Source of the DNA: Microbacterium sorbitolivorans
Lineage (GTDB): Bacteria; Actinomycetota; Actinomycetes; Actinomycetales; Microbacteriaceae
Assembly: GCF_003327285.1 (NCBI RefSeq)
Contig: NZ_KZ848474.1
Coordinates: 62,001-126,000 of the forward strand
Direction of reading: 5' to 3'
DNA: 64,000 nt
In this document: positions 22,887 through 32,045 of the stretch, piece after piece
Position numbering within the stretch: position 1 is the stretch's first letter
How the letters are laid out: each line of letters opens with the position of its first letter
Translations under genes and position numbers: made by a program
Notes under the pieces: generated by a model
The model's database searches: none
The model's input: only the letters and a program-made list of their open reading frames with translations
Told to the model about the DNA's origin: nothing

Positions 22887-23750
22887 ATGGACGAACGGAT
22901 GCGCGAGCTCGGCGCCTTCCTCCGCGCGCACCGCGAGAAGACCTCGCCTGCCGAGGTGGGACTCCCGCCCGGCGGCCGGCGCCGCACGCCGGGGCTGCGC
23001 CGCGAGGAGGTCGCCGCCCTCGCGGGCGTTGGCGTGACCTGGTACACGTGGCTCGAACAGGGACGCGCGCCCGGCGTCTCGGACCAGGTGATCGAGGCCG
23101 TCGCGCGGGTGTTGCGGATGACCGATGCCGAGCGGCATCACGCGCTCGTGCTCGCAGGGCGCGCGCCGGTCGCGGCGGCCCCGCCCATGGTGATCCGCCC
23201 CGAACAGGCCGAGCTCCTCGAGAGCCTGCTGCCGTTCCCCGCCGCGATCCAGGCCGACGGGTACGAGATCGTCGCCGCGAATCGGACCTATCGCTTCCTG
23301 TTCCACGACCTCGACGACTATGCGCCGGAGGACCGCAATTGCGCGTGGCTAATGTTCACGGATCCGGTGTGGAACGCCGCGATCGTCGACCGGGATGTCG
23401 TGTTGCCCGAGATCGCCGCGCGGCTGCGGGCGCGCCGCGTCGAGCACCCGGGGGATCCGCGCTGGGACCTGCTCATCGCCCGCCTCCACGACGCGTCGCC
23501 CCACTTTCGCGAGCTGTGGGAACGGTACGAGGTCGCCGACGACCGGCCGTCGATCCGCCGCTACCGCTCCCCCGCAGCTGGTGATCTGACGGTTCATTTT
23601 CAGAGCCTCTGGCTGGATCCGGCGCGCGGCACGCGCGTCATCGTCATGAGCCCCGCCGACGCCCGCACGCGCGAGCGCCTCGAGCGCCTCGCCGCGCTCA
23701 CGGCGTCGGCACCCTCGTGGACGGCCCGGGAGGATGTGCTGGCGGCGTAA
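22887..23750 (+). CDS. XRE-family regulator with MmyB-like ligand domain
   Basis: 287 residues. An N-terminal helix-turn-helix (LGAFLRAHREKTSP to RREEVAALAGVGVTWYTWLEQGR) has the typical actinobacterial LRREEVA phrase. The rest is an MmyB-like domain (AANRTYRFLFHD, NCAWLMFTDPVW, LTVHFQSLWLDP) thought to bind a fatty-acid-like ligand. The family commonly represses a neighbouring oxidoreductase or exporter gene; here the divergent MFS transporter is the likely target. AGAGG precedes ATG 22887. Confidence 0.88.
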   Translation: MDERMRELGAFLRAHREKTSPAEVGLPPGGRRRTPGLRREEVAALAGVGVTWYTWLEQGRAPGVSDQVIEAVARVLRMTDAERHHALVLAGRAPVAAAPPMVIRPEQAELLESLLPFPAAIQADGYEIVAANRTYRFLFHDLDDYAPEDRNCAWLMFTDPVWNAAIVDRDVVLPEIAARLRARRVEHPGDPRWDLLIARLHDASPHFRELWERYEVADDRPSIRRYRSPAAGDLTVHFQSLWLDPARGTRVIVMSPADARTRERLERLAALTASAPSWTAREDVLAA

Positions 23751-23778
23751 GGGTGCGGAGTTGGCCGGGGCCCTGCCG

Positions 23779-23837
23779 TTCCGGTCGCGCAATCTGCTCT
23801 TCCGGGGGTGTACGAACAACAGATTGAGCGACCGGAA
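23779..23837. repeat. Palindrome family A
   Basis: TTCCGGTCGCGCAATCTGCT is mirrored by AACAGATTGAGCGACCGGAA. It lies 28 bp after the regulator stop and ends 20 bp before the -10 of the DNA polymerase gene. Confidence 0.85.
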
Positions 23838-23869
23838 GCGCGCCCAGCGGCGCGGCGTAGATTGGATCC

Positions 23870-25498
23870 GTGACGGATCCGTGGGGCGACGCGGCGAGGA
23901 TCGCCCTGGGGCGGGCGGCCGATGGATCCGTCGTTGCCGCCGTCCCGGGCGGCGTGCGCCGGGTCGTGTCCCGCGCCGAGCTGCCCGCGTGGGTCGCCGC
24001 GCGCGAGGCCGAGCGCGCCGTGCGGTGGGTGTGGGCGTCGACGGCCGAGTGGTACCCGCAGATTCTTGCGGCGGGCGTGCGCGTTGACCGGTGCCTCGAC
24101 CTACGGCTGAGCCACGCGATCCTCGCGAACGCGGGCGCCGATGTGACGAGCGACGTCGACTGGACCGCTCCGGATCAGGCGCACGGCGAGACGCTCTTCG
24201 AGATCGATCGGCCGCGCCGTGATGCGCTCGACGAGGTGCTCGCCGAGCTCGATCGGCAGGACCGCGCCCTCGATGCCCTGCCCGATCGGGGCCGCATGAA
24301 GCTCCTCCTCGCCGCAGAATCGGCAGGTGCCCTCGTCGCCGCCGAGGCCCGCTCGGCCGGCGTCCCGTGGGACGAAGATCACCACAAGCGGATCCTCGAC
24401 GAGGTTCTCGGGGCCCGCGGGCCCGGCGGGGTGCCCGCGCACATGGCGCGCCTCGCGGGCGAGGTGCGCGCCGCGCTCGAGGATCCGCTGGTCTCGCTCG
24501 ATTCACCCCCGCAGCTGCTGAAGTCGCTACGGCGGGCGGGGATCCTCGTCGACTCGACGAGCAAGTGGGTGCTGCGCGAAATCGACCATCCGGCGATCAT
24601 GCCGCTACTGGAATATAAGCGCCTGTCGAGGCTGCTCGCGGCCAATGGATGGGCGTGGCTCGACACGTGGGTGCGCGGCAATAGATTCCGTCCGGTGTAT
24701 ATGCCCGGCGCCGTCGTCACGGGACGCTGGGGAGCCGACGGCGGCGGCGCCCTGCAGATCCCGCGCCAGCTGCGCGGGGCGCTCCGAGCGGATCCGGGAT
24801 GGGTCATCGTTGATGCCGATGTCGCCCAGCTCGAGCCGCGCGTTCTCGCGGCGATGGCGCGCGATACGCGCATGGCCGACGCGGCGCGGGTGCGCGATCT
24901 GTATGAGGGAATCGTCGCGGGCGGCGCCGTCGCGACGCGCGCCGAGGCGAAGGTGGCGCTGCTGGGCGCGATGTACGGCGCGACGACGGGCGAATCGGGG
25001 CGGCTCGTGCCGCGATTGCGCCGGGCGTATCCGCTCGCGATGGGCATGGTCGACGCGGCGGCGAAGACCGGCGAGGAGGGCGGATCCGTGCGCACGTGGC
25101 TCGGGCGAACCTCGCCCGCCCTGACGTACGAGGCCAAGCGGGCATATCAGGAGGACCCGCGGGCCGCCCGTGATTACGGCCGCTTCACGCGCAACTTCAT
25201 CGTGCAGGGCACCGCCGCCGAGTGGGCGCTCGCGTGGATGGCCGACCTGCGGCTGCGGCTCGCGCGCCTGCCGGCGTCTGCCGCGGTGGCGCCCGCGTCG
25301 GGACCGGCGTTCGCGCGCCGCGCGCACATCGCGTTCTTCCTGCACGACGAGCTCATCGTGCACGCGCCGGCAGACCAGGCCGAAGCCGCGGCAGAGGCGA
25401 TGAGCGAATCCGCGGCGACCGCGGGACGGCTCCTCTTCGGATCCTTCCCCCTCGACTTCCCCCTCGACCTGCGAATCGGCGAGAGCGCCGCGAAGTAG
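23870..25498 (+). CDS. Family A DNA polymerase with degenerate exonuclease domain
   Basis: 542 residues, the short actinobacterial PolA paralogue often annotated as bifunctional 3'-5' exonuclease/DNA polymerase. The polymerase half shows RFRPVYMPGAVVTGRWGADGGG, motif A as VIVDADVAQLEPRVLAAMA, motif B around KVALLGAMYGATTGESG and motif C as FFLHDELIVHAP. The N-terminal half (about 1-190) has no DxE exonuclease motif that I can see, so proofreading is doubtful. Replicative PolA would be another, longer gene. GTG 23870 follows TAGATT by exactly GGATCC (6 nt), so leaderless. It is followed by the damage-inducible lhr operon, suggesting a repair role. Confidence 0.85.
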   Translation: MTDPWGDAARIALGRAADGSVVAAVPGGVRRVVSRAELPAWVAAREAERAVRWVWASTAEWYPQILAAGVRVDRCLDLRLSHAILANAGADVTSDVDWTAPDQAHGETLFEIDRPRRDALDEVLAELDRQDRALDALPDRGRMKLLLAAESAGALVAAEARSAGVPWDEDHHKRILDEVLGARGPGGVPAHMARLAGEVRAALEDPLVSLDSPPQLLKSLRRAGILVDSTSKWVLREIDHPAIMPLLEYKRLSRLLAANGWAWLDTWVRGNRFRPVYMPGAVVTGRWGADGGGALQIPRQLRGALRADPGWVIVDADVAQLEPRVLAAMARDTRMADAARVRDLYEGIVAGGAVATRAEAKVALLGAMYGATTGESGRLVPRLRRAYPLAMGMVDAAAKTGEEGGSVRTWLGRTSPALTYEAKRAYQEDPRAARDYGRFTRNFIVQGTAAEWALAWMADLRLRLARLPASAAVAPASGPAFARRAHIAFFLHDELIVHAPADQAEAAAEAMSESAATAGRLLFGSFPLDFPLDLRIGESAAK

Positions 25499-25553
25499 GG
25501 TCGCCACAAAACGTCGCCTCGGGCGGTGCCCGGGCGGCGTTTTGTGGCGACCC
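25498..25553. repeat. Palindrome family B overlapping a stop codon
   Basis: GGGTCGCCACAAAACGTCGC is mirrored by GGCGTTTT-GTGGCGACCC. Its first G is the last base of the DNA polymerase TAG, so the element is fused to the gene end and ends 18 bp before the lhr promoter. Confidence 0.9.
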
Positions 25554-25571
25554 TTTGGCGGGGAGCTTCGT

Positions 25572-25594
25572 TTGTCGGAGGTTCGCGGGAGGAT
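25572..25594 (+). promoter_or_regulatory. PafBC-like promoter of lhr-nei2
   Basis: TTGTCGGAG (25572-25580), 8 nt, GAGGAT (25589-25594), then GGATCC and GTG 25601. In mycobacteria lhr is induced by DNA damage through such promoters; the same arrangement here supports that regulation. The 6-nt gap implies a leaderless mRNA. Confidence 0.65.
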
Positions 25595-25600
25595 GGATCC

Positions 25601-28600
25601 GTGGACATTCTCGAGAGCTTCAGCGCACCGACCGCGGCATGGTTCCGCGGCGCGTTCGCCGCGCCGACCGACGCCCAGGCGGGCGCATGGCAGGCGATCG
25701 CGGCGGGGCGGCACGCTCTCGTGGTGGCGCCGACCGGATCCGGTAAGACCCTCTCCGCCTTCCTCTGGGCGCTCGACCGCGTGTTCCGCGAAGGCTCGTC
25801 GAACGACGCGCTCCCGGGCTTCGAGGGGCGGGTCGCGAAGACCAAACGCCGCACGAAAATCCTCTACATTTCGCCACTGAAGGCCCTCGGCGTCGACGTC
25901 GAGCGCAACCTGCAATCGCCCCTCGTCGGCATCACGCAGGCGGCGAAGCGGCTCGGGGTCGATCCGCCGGAGGTCTCGGTCGGCGTGCGCTCGGGCGACA
26001 CTCCCCCGCGCGACCGCCAGCGCATGCTGCGCAACCCGCCCGACATCCTCATCACGACGCCCGAGTCGCTCTTCCTCATGCTCACGTCGAACGCGCGCGA
26101 CACCCTGAAAGAGGTGCACACCGTCATCGTCGACGAGGTGCACGCGGTCGCGTCGTCGAAGCGCGGGGCGCACCTCGCGGTCTCGCTCGAGCGGCTCGAC
26201 GACTTGCTCGACGAGCCCGCCCAGCGCATCGGGCTGTCGGCGACGGTCCGCCCGATCGACGAGGTCGCCCGCTTTCTCGGCGGATCCGCGCCCGTCGATA
26301 TCGTCGCCCCGCGCGCCTCGAAGACGTTCGAGCTCGCGGTGCGCGTGCCGATCGACGACATGACCAACCCGCCTCCCGCGGGCGCGCGCGAGCCGTCGCA
26401 CCGCGCGGATCTCGCGGGTGGGGATCCGGTATCGCCCGCCGAGGATCGGTTCTGGGAGGGGACGCCCGCCGGCGGCGACGAGATGCCGGAAAACGTCGAG
26501 GTCACCGGATCCATCTGGCCGCACGTCGAGGAGGCGATCGTCGATCGCGTGCTCGAGAACGCGTCGACGATCGTGTTCGCGAACTCGCGGCGCCTCGCCG
26601 AACGACTCACGGGCCGGCTGAACGAGATCTATGCCGAGAGGCTGGGGCTCGACGTGCCCGATCAGGCCATGCCGGCGCAGATGATCGCGCAATCCGGCCA
26701 GACCGCCGGGGTCGCGCCGGTGCTCGCGAAGGCGCACCACGGATCCGTGTCGAAAGAGCAGCGCGCCGTCGTCGAGGAGGAGCTGAAGTCGGGCCTGCTG
26801 AAGTGCGTCGTCGCGACGAGCAGCCTCGAGCTCGGCATCGACATGGGCGCCGTCGATCTTGTCATTCAGGTCGAGTCGCCGCCGAGCGCCGCGAGCGGGC
26901 TGCAGCGCATCGGCCGCGCGGGCCACCAGGTCGGCGAGGTCAGCCGTGCCGACCTCTTCCCCAAGCACCGCGGCGATCTCCTCCACACGGCGGTGGTCAC
27001 CGAGCGCATGCTCACTGGATCCATCGAGGCGATCGCGGTGCCGCAGAACCCGCTCGACATCCTCGCGCAGCAGACCGTCGCAGCGTCGGCGCTCGACTCG
27101 CTCGAGGTCGAGGGGTGGTTCGAGACCGTGCGGCGCAGCGCTCCCTTCCGCACCCTGCCGCGCAGCGCGTTCGAGGCGACGATGGATCTGCTCGCCGGCC
27201 GATACCCCTCCGACGAGTTCGCCGAGCTGCGCCCGCGCATCGTCTGGGATCGCGATCGCGGCGTCTTCGAGGGCCGCCCGGGGGCGCAGCGGCTCGCGGT
27301 GACGAGCGGCGGCACGATCCCCGACCGGGGTCTCTTCGGCGTTTTCATCGCGGGCGAAACGCAGAACGCGCGCGTCGGCGAGCTCGACGAGGAGATGGTC
27401 TACGAGTCGCGCGTCAACGACGTCTTCACCCTCGGCACGACGAGCTGGCGCATCGTCGAGATCACCCACGATCGCGTCAACGTCGTGCCCGCGTTCGGCC
27501 AGCCGGGGCGCGTGCCGTTCTGGACGGGCGACGGCCTCGGCCGCCCCGCAGAGCTCGGCGAGGCCCTCGGCAAGTTCACGCGCGAGATCGCGGCGGCCGC
27601 CCCCGAGACGGCCCACCATCGCCTGCGCGAGGCCGGGCTCGACGACAACGCCCGCATTAACCTGCTCGCGCACCTCGACGATCAGCGCGAGGCCACCGGG
27701 GCGCTGCCGACCGACGTCACCCTCACGGTCGAGCGCGGCCGCGACGAGGTCGGCGACTGGCGCATCATTCTTCATTCCCCATACGGCATGCACGTGCACG
27801 CGCCGTGGGCGCTGGCTGTGGGCGCGCGGATCCGCGAGCGGCTCGGCGTCGACGGATCCGCGGTTGCGAGCGACGACGGCATCGTCGCGCGGATCCCCGA
27901 CGCCGATAGCGAGCCGCCGGGCGCGGAGCTGTTCGTCTTCGATCCCGACGAGCTCGAGCAGATCGTGACCGAGGAGGTCGGTGGATCCGCGCTGTTCGCC
28001 TCGCGGTTCCGCGAGTGCGCGGCGCGGTCGCTGCTCATGCCGCGGTTGCGGCCCGGCAAGCGCATGCCGCTGTGGCAGCAGCGCCAGCGGTCGGCGGCGT
28101 TGCTCGAGGTGGCTCGAAACCACCCGACGTTCCCCGTGATCCTCGAGACCCTGCGCGAGGTGCTACAAGACGTATACGACCTGCCCGCGCTTGTGCGGCT
28201 CGCGCGTGGGATCGGCGAGCGGCGGATCCGCCTCGTCGAGTCGGAGCCCGCGCAGCCCTCACCGTTCGCGCGTGACCTGCTGTTCGGGTACGTCGGCGCG
28301 TTCATGTACGAGGGCGATTCGCCGCTCGGCGAGCGCAAGGCCGCGGCCCTCAGCGTCGATCCGGCGTTGCTCGGCGAGCTGCTGGGCCGCGTCGAGATGC
28401 GCGAGCTGCTGGATCCGGACGTCGTCGCGCGGTACGTGCTCGAGGTGCAGCGCCTCGCGGCCGACCGCCGCGTGCACGGCCTCGAGGGAGTGGCCGACCT
28501 GCTGCGCCTGCTCGGGCCGCTGTCGGTCGGCGAGGTCGCGGAGCGCCTCGCCCCCGCGGATGGGTCGCCACAAAACGTCGCCTCGAACGACCCCGAGGCG

Positions 28601-30322
28601 ACAATTGCTGGCGACCCACGTGCAGAGGCGCACCTCGAGGCGCTCGTGCGCGCGAAGCGCGCGATCCGCGTCAGCATCGCGGGTACCGAGCGCTACGCCG
28701 CGATCGAAGACGCCGGACGCCTCCGCGACGCGCTCGGCGTGGCGCTCCCGGTCGGCGTTCCGGTGGCGTTCACCGAGCCCGTCGCCGATCCTCTGGCCGA
28801 CCTCGTCAGCCGCTTCGCCCGCACGCACGGCCCATTCCCCCTCGCCGGTCTCGCGGCCCGACTCGGCATCGGCACCGCCGTCGCACGCCATGCACTCACG
28901 CGCCTCGAATCGGTCGGCCGCGTCGTCAGCGGGTTCTTCCTGCCCGAAGGCACCGACGAGCCCGAGTGGTGCGACGCCGAGGGCCTGCGGCGGATCCGCA
29001 TGCGCTCGCTCGCGGCGCTCCGCGGATCCATCGAGCCCGTCCCGCCCGCGGCCTTCGCTCGCTTCCTCCCGTCGTGGCACCACATGGACCGCCCGCTCGA
29101 GGGCATCGACGGCGTGCTGCAGGTTGTCGAGGAACTGGCGGGGGTGCCGATCCCGGCGAGCGCGTGGGAGTCGCTGATCCTGCCGAGCCGCGTCGCCGAC
29201 TACACCCCCGCGATGCTCGACGAGCTCACCGCCGCGGGCGAGGTCGTCTGGTCGGGCCACGGCCAAATCGCCGGCCGCGACGGCTGGATCGCGCTGCACC
29301 CCGGCGACGCCGTGCCGCTGACGCTCGACGAGGGCGACGACGTCACGGATCCGCTCGACGCCCGCGTGCGCGACGCGCTCGAACCGGGCGGCGCGTTCTT
29401 CGCCTCGCAGATCGCCGACATGGTGCGCTCGCGGCTGACCGCCGACGAGGCGGCCGAGGTCTCCGAGACCGCCGTGACCGAGGCGCTGTGGCGGCTCGTC
29501 TGGGCCGGGCGCGCGACGAACGACACCTTCGCGCCCGTGCGTCAACTGCTCTCGGGCGGATCCCAGAGCCACAAGACCACCCGCCGCGCCCCGCGCACCC
29601 GCACGTTCCGAGGCATGAGCATGTCGCGCCCCACACCCGTGCGCAATCCGACCGCGGGCGGGCGCTGGTCGCTCCTGCCCGCCCCGGAGGAGGATCCGAC
29701 GGCGCGCGCCGCCGCGCACGCATCGGTCCTGCTCGACCGATACGGCGTCGTCACCCGCGGATCCGTGCAGAACGAGGGCGCCCCCGGCGGCTTCGCGCAG
29801 GTCTACCGCACGCTCGCGACCTTCGAGGAGGCCGGCCACTGCCGCCGCGGTTACCTGATCGAAAAGCTCGGCGCGGCGCAATTCGCGGCGTCGTCGACGA
29901 TCGACCGGCTGCGCACGTTCGCGGCGGTCCCGGATCCGGCGCCGCTGAAGGCGCGCGTTCTCGCGGCGACGGATCCGGCGAACCCGTACGGCGCCGCGCT
30001 CGCGTGGCCGGCGCTCGACGATGTCACGCACCGGCCGGGACGCAAGGCCGGCGCGCTCGTCGTGCTCGTCGACGGCGAGCTCGTGCTCTATCTCGAACGC
30101 GGCGGACGCACCGTGCTCGCCTTCGCCGACGACGACGCGCTGCTCGCCTCCGCCACCCGCGGGCTCGCCGAGACGGCCCGCGCCCGCCGGCTCGAGACGC
30201 TCACGGTCGAGAAGGTCAACGGATCCGGCACCTACTCTTCCCCTCTCGCCCGCCACCTGCGGGCGGCCGGGTTCGTCGAGGCGACGAAGGGGCTGACGCT
30301 GCGGAAGGAGATGCACCGGTGA
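25601..30322 (+). CDS. lhr: Lhr-type ATP-dependent DNA helicase with in-frame palindrome
   Basis: 1573 residues, full length for Lhr. The SF2 core has Walker A APTGSGKT (43-50), DEVH box at 178-181 in VIVDEVHAVASS, TIVFANSRRLAERL (IV), VATSSLELGIDMGAVDLVIQ (V) and QRIGRAGH (VI). It is followed by a winged-helix domain and the long C-terminal region typical of Lhr. It is a 3'-5' translocase in DNA repair. Residues 988-1006 (GSPQNVASNDPEATIAGDP) are the translation of a family B palindrome absent from the normal family. GTG 25601 is fixed by the -10 box 6 nt upstream; an open frame continues 25 codons further but only through the repeat and promoter. nei2 follows after 24 nt. Confidence 0.95.
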   Translation: MDILESFSAPTAAWFRGAFAAPTDAQAGAWQAIAAGRHALVVAPTGSGKTLSAFLWALDRVFREGSSNDALPGFEGRVAKTKRRTKILYISPLKALGVDVERNLQSPLVGITQAAKRLGVDPPEVSVGVRSGDTPPRDRQRMLRNPPDILITTPESLFLMLTSNARDTLKEVHTVIVDEVHAVASSKRGAHLAVSLERLDDLLDEPAQRIGLSATVRPIDEVARFLGGSAPVDIVAPRASKTFELAVRVPIDDMTNPPPAGAREPSHRADLAGGDPVSPAEDRFWEGTPAGGDEMPENVEVTGSIWPHVEEAIVDRVLENASTIVFANSRRLAERLTGRLNEIYAERLGLDVPDQAMPAQMIAQSGQTAGVAPVLAKAHHGSVSKEQRAVVEEELKSGLLKCVVATSSLELGIDMGAVDLVIQVESPPSAASGLQRIGRAGHQVGEVSRADLFPKHRGDLLHTAVVTERMLTGSIEAIAVPQNPLDILAQQTVAASALDSLEVEGWFETVRRSAPFRTLPRSAFEATMDLLAGRYPSDEFAELRPRIVWDRDRGVFEGRPGAQRLAVTSGGTIPDRGLFGVFIAGETQNARVGELDEEMVYESRVNDVFTLGTTSWRIVEITHDRVNVVPAFGQPGRVPFWTGDGLGRPAELGEALGKFTREIAAAAPETAHHRLREAGLDDNARINLLAHLDDQREATGALPTDVTLTVERGRDEVGDWRIILHSPYGMHVHAPWALAVGARIRERLGVDGSAVASDDGIVARIPDADSEPPGAELFVFDPDELEQIVTEEVGGSALFASRFRECAARSLLMPRLRPGKRMPLWQQRQRSAALLEVARNHPTFPVILETLREVLQDVYDLPALVRLARGIGERRIRLVESEPAQPSPFARDLLFGYVGAFMYEGDSPLGERKAAALSVDPALLGELLGRVEMRELLDPDVVARYVLEVQRLAADRRVHGLEGVADLLRLLGPLSVGEVAERLAPADGSPQNVASNDPEATIAGDPRAEAHLEALVRAKRAIRVSIAGTERYAAIEDAGRLRDALGVALPVGVPVAFTEPVADPLADLVSRFARTHGPFPLAGLAARLGIGTAVARHALTRLESVGRVVSGFFLPEGTDEPEWCDAEGLRRIRMRSLAALRGSIEPVPPAAFARFLPSWHHMDRPLEGIDGVLQVVEELAGVPIPASAWESLILPSRVADYTPAMLDELTAAGEVVWSGHGQIAGRDGWIALHPGDAVPLTLDEGDDVTDPLDARVRDALEPGGAFFASQIADMVRSRLTADEAAEVSETAVTEALWRLVWAGRATNDTFAPVRQLLSGGSQSHKTTRRAPRTRTFRGMSMSRPTPVRNPTAGGRWSLLPAPEEDPTARAAAHASVLLDRYGVVTRGSVQNEGAPGGFAQVYRTLATFEEAGHCRRGYLIEKLGAAQFAASSTIDRLRTFAAVPDPAPLKARVLAATDPANPYGAALAWPALDDVTHRPGRKAGALVVLVDGELVLYLERGGRTVLAFADDDALLASATRGLAETARARRLETLTVEKVNGSGTYSSPLARHLRAAGFVEATKGLTLRKEMHR
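28561..28618. repeat. Palindrome family B inside lhr (in frame)
   Basis: TGGGTCGCCACAAAACGTCG is mirrored by CGACAATTGC-TGGCGACCCA. The right arm has decayed (AATTGC for GTTTTG), while intergenic copies keep full complementarity. The insertion adds 19 codons in frame within an Lhr domain boundary. Confidence 0.92.
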
Positions 30323-30346
30323 TGCGTGTCGTCGGGGGTGCCGCCG

Positions 30347-31132
30347 ATGCCCGAGGGTGACACCGCGCACCGCACCGCGCGGCGCCTCAACGAGGTGCTC
30401 GCGGGCCGCGTTCTCACGCGTTTCGAGCTGCGAGTTCCGCGCGCCGCGACGTCCGATCTGGCGGGCGAGACCGTGCGAGACGTGCGCGCGGTCGGCAAGC
30501 ACATCCTGCACCGCATCGGCAATTTCACGCTCCACACGCACCTCAAGATGGAGGGCGAGTGGCACGTCTATGCGCCCGGTGGGCGGTGGCGGCGCCCCGC
30601 GTTCCAGGCCCGCGCGATCGTGTCGACCGCCGAGCACCAGACCGTCGGATTCGACCTCGGCATCGTCGAACTCCTCCGCGACGAGCGCGACGCGATCACG
30701 CACCTGGGTCCGGATCCGCTGGGCGCCTGGGATGCCGACGAGGCCGTCCGGCGCCTCGAGCGCGATCCGCGGCCCGCGCATGTCGCGCTCCTCGACCAGA
30801 CGAACGTCGCCGGATTCGGCAACATCTACGGCAACGAGCTGCTGTTCCTGCGGGGCATGGATCCGCGGGATCCGCTGCGGGGGATCCGCGAGATCGTCGA
30901 TCTCGGCGCCCGTGCCCTGCGCAGCAACGTCGGGCGCCCCGTGCGCACGTTCACGGGGGTGCGCGGGCAGGACACGTGGGTCTACGGACGCGCGGGGCTG
31001 CCGTGTCGGCGGTGCGGCACGGTCATCCGCGAGACGTCGCTCGGCCCGGATCCCACCCGGCAGCGCCGCGTGTTCTGGTGCCCGACGTGCCAGCCGCCCG
31101 CGCCCTACTCAGCGTTCCAGAGCTCGCGGTAG
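30347..31132 (+). CDS. nei2: Endonuclease VIII-like DNA glycosylase Nei2
   Basis: 261 residues, Fpg/Nei family, removing oxidised bases and cutting the abasic site. The mature N-terminus must be Pro, and MPEGDT supplies Pro2 and Glu3; this fixes ATG 30347 rather than an upstream in-frame start. HTHLKMEGEWHV holds the conserved lysine region, LLDQTNVAGFGNIYGNE the helix-two-turn-helix, and CRRCG...CPTCQ the C-terminal zinc finger. It sits 24 nt after lhr, the arrangement known from mycobacterial lhr-nei2 operons, so damage induction is likely. The 3' end overlaps a convergent phosphotransferase gene by 28 bp. Confidence 0.93.
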   Translation: MPEGDTAHRTARRLNEVLAGRVLTRFELRVPRAATSDLAGETVRDVRAVGKHILHRIGNFTLHTHLKMEGEWHVYAPGGRWRRPAFQARAIVSTAEHQTVGFDLGIVELLRDERDAITHLGPDPLGAWDADEAVRRLERDPRPAHVALLDQTNVAGFGNIYGNELLFLRGMDPRDPLRGIREIVDLGARALRSNVGRPVRTFTGVRGQDTWVYGRAGLPCRRCGTVIRETSLGPDPTRQRRVFWCPTCQPPAPYSAFQSSR

Positions 31133-31842
31133 AAGGCGATCCGCACCGGATCCGGGTCTATGCCGTATCCGGCATACACCTCGTTCTCGAGGCCCGCGCC
31201 GAAGTTCCAGGTGACGCTCATCGCGAGCACCGCGAGGTCGGCCCACAGGTCGGCGACCCCGAGCGCGCCGAGGTCGACGTGCGCGGTCGCGCGGCCGTCG
31301 GATCCGAGCAGCGTGTTCGGCGCGCACGCGTCGCCGTGACAGACGACGAGTTTCGAGACCCCCGGATCCACGAGCCGCTCGCGCGCCGACGGATCCGCCA
31401 CGCGGGCAAGCCGGTCGGCGACCGACCACGTCCACGGGCATTCCTCGACCGGAAGCGCGTCGTGGAACGCGCGCAGCCCCGCGCCGAGGGCCCTGGCGGT
31501 TTCGCGAGGCCGGCTCAGCCAGGGTTCGAGCACCGCCGAGATTCCCGGCACGGTCTCGGTCACGAGCAGCTGTTCGTCGCCCTCGCGGATGAACGAGACG
31601 ACGCTCGGAACCGCGACGAACTCCGCCGCCCACTCGAGGCGCGCGGCCTCGTCGGCGAGGTCGACGGCGGATCCGGGTTGCCACTTCGCGTGCCGGCCCG
31701 GGATCCGAAACGTGAGCCCGCCGAGCCCATTGAGCCACACCGCCTCGGCGTGCTCCCCGCCGTCGAGCGCGGTGACGATCGCGGGCACCTCGGCGTGCTC
31801 GGGCACGCCGGCGAGGTCGCTGGGTACGTGGTCGGGATCCAT
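31105..31842 (-). CDS. Aminoglycoside phosphotransferase family protein
   Basis: 245 residues with the APH kinase fold. FRIPGRHAKWQP carries the ATP-binding lysine region, LVTETVPGISAV the hinge, VCHGDACAPNTLL the catalytic loop (HGD and the following Asn) and HVDLGALGVADLWADLA the Mg-binding DxG. The pattern is close to APH(3') enzymes, but whether it modifies an antibiotic cannot be told from sequence. ATG 31842 is 6 nt after TAGCGT on the minus strand, so leaderless. It is convergent with nei2. Confidence 0.82.
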   Translation of the reverse strand: MDPDHVPSDLAGVPEHAEVPAIVTALDGGEHAEAVWLNGLGGLTFRIPGRHAKWQPGSAVDLADEAARLEWAAEFVAVPSVVSFIREGDEQLLVTETVPGISAVLEPWLSRPRETARALGAGLRAFHDALPVEECPWTWSVADRLARVADPSARERLVDPGVSKLVVCHGDACAPNTLLGSDGRATAHVDLGALGVADLWADLAVLAMSVTWNFGAGLENEVYAGYGIDPDPVRIAFYRELWNAE

Positions 31843-31877
31843 CCCGCCACGCTATCGGCGCGCGGCCCCGAAGTGCG

Positions 31878-31937
31878 GAGATGACCCCAAACTGCGGATC
31901 CAGCCGCCCTTTCCCTCCGCACTTGCGGACCATCTCC
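31878..31937. repeat. Palindrome family G, copy 1
   Basis: Imperfect inverted repeat: GGAGATG...AAACTGCGGA against TCCGCACTTGCGG...CATCTCC. It lies between the phosphotransferase start and the acetyltransferase end, with copy 2 just downstream. Confidence 0.7.
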
Positions 31938-31990
31938 GAAGGTACGGCTCACGTTGCGTGTCGCGCGCAGCCCAGAGCCCCACGAGCGGT

Positions 31991-32045
31991 GACCCCAAAC
32001 TGCGGATCACCCCACCTAGTCCTTCCGCAGTTGCGGGCCACCTCC
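31991..32045. repeat. Palindrome family G, copy 2, overlapping a gene end
   Basis: GACCCCAAACTGCGGATC is mirrored by CCGCAGTTGCGGGCCACCTC. The right half overlaps the last ten codons of the acetyltransferase (GGGPQLRKD and stop), so part of that C-terminus is repeat-derived. Confidence 0.65.

Noticed and set aside
24605..28123. 1172-codon open frame on the minus strand
   Set aside because: Antisense to the DNA polymerase and lhr genes; compositionally biased and without motifs.
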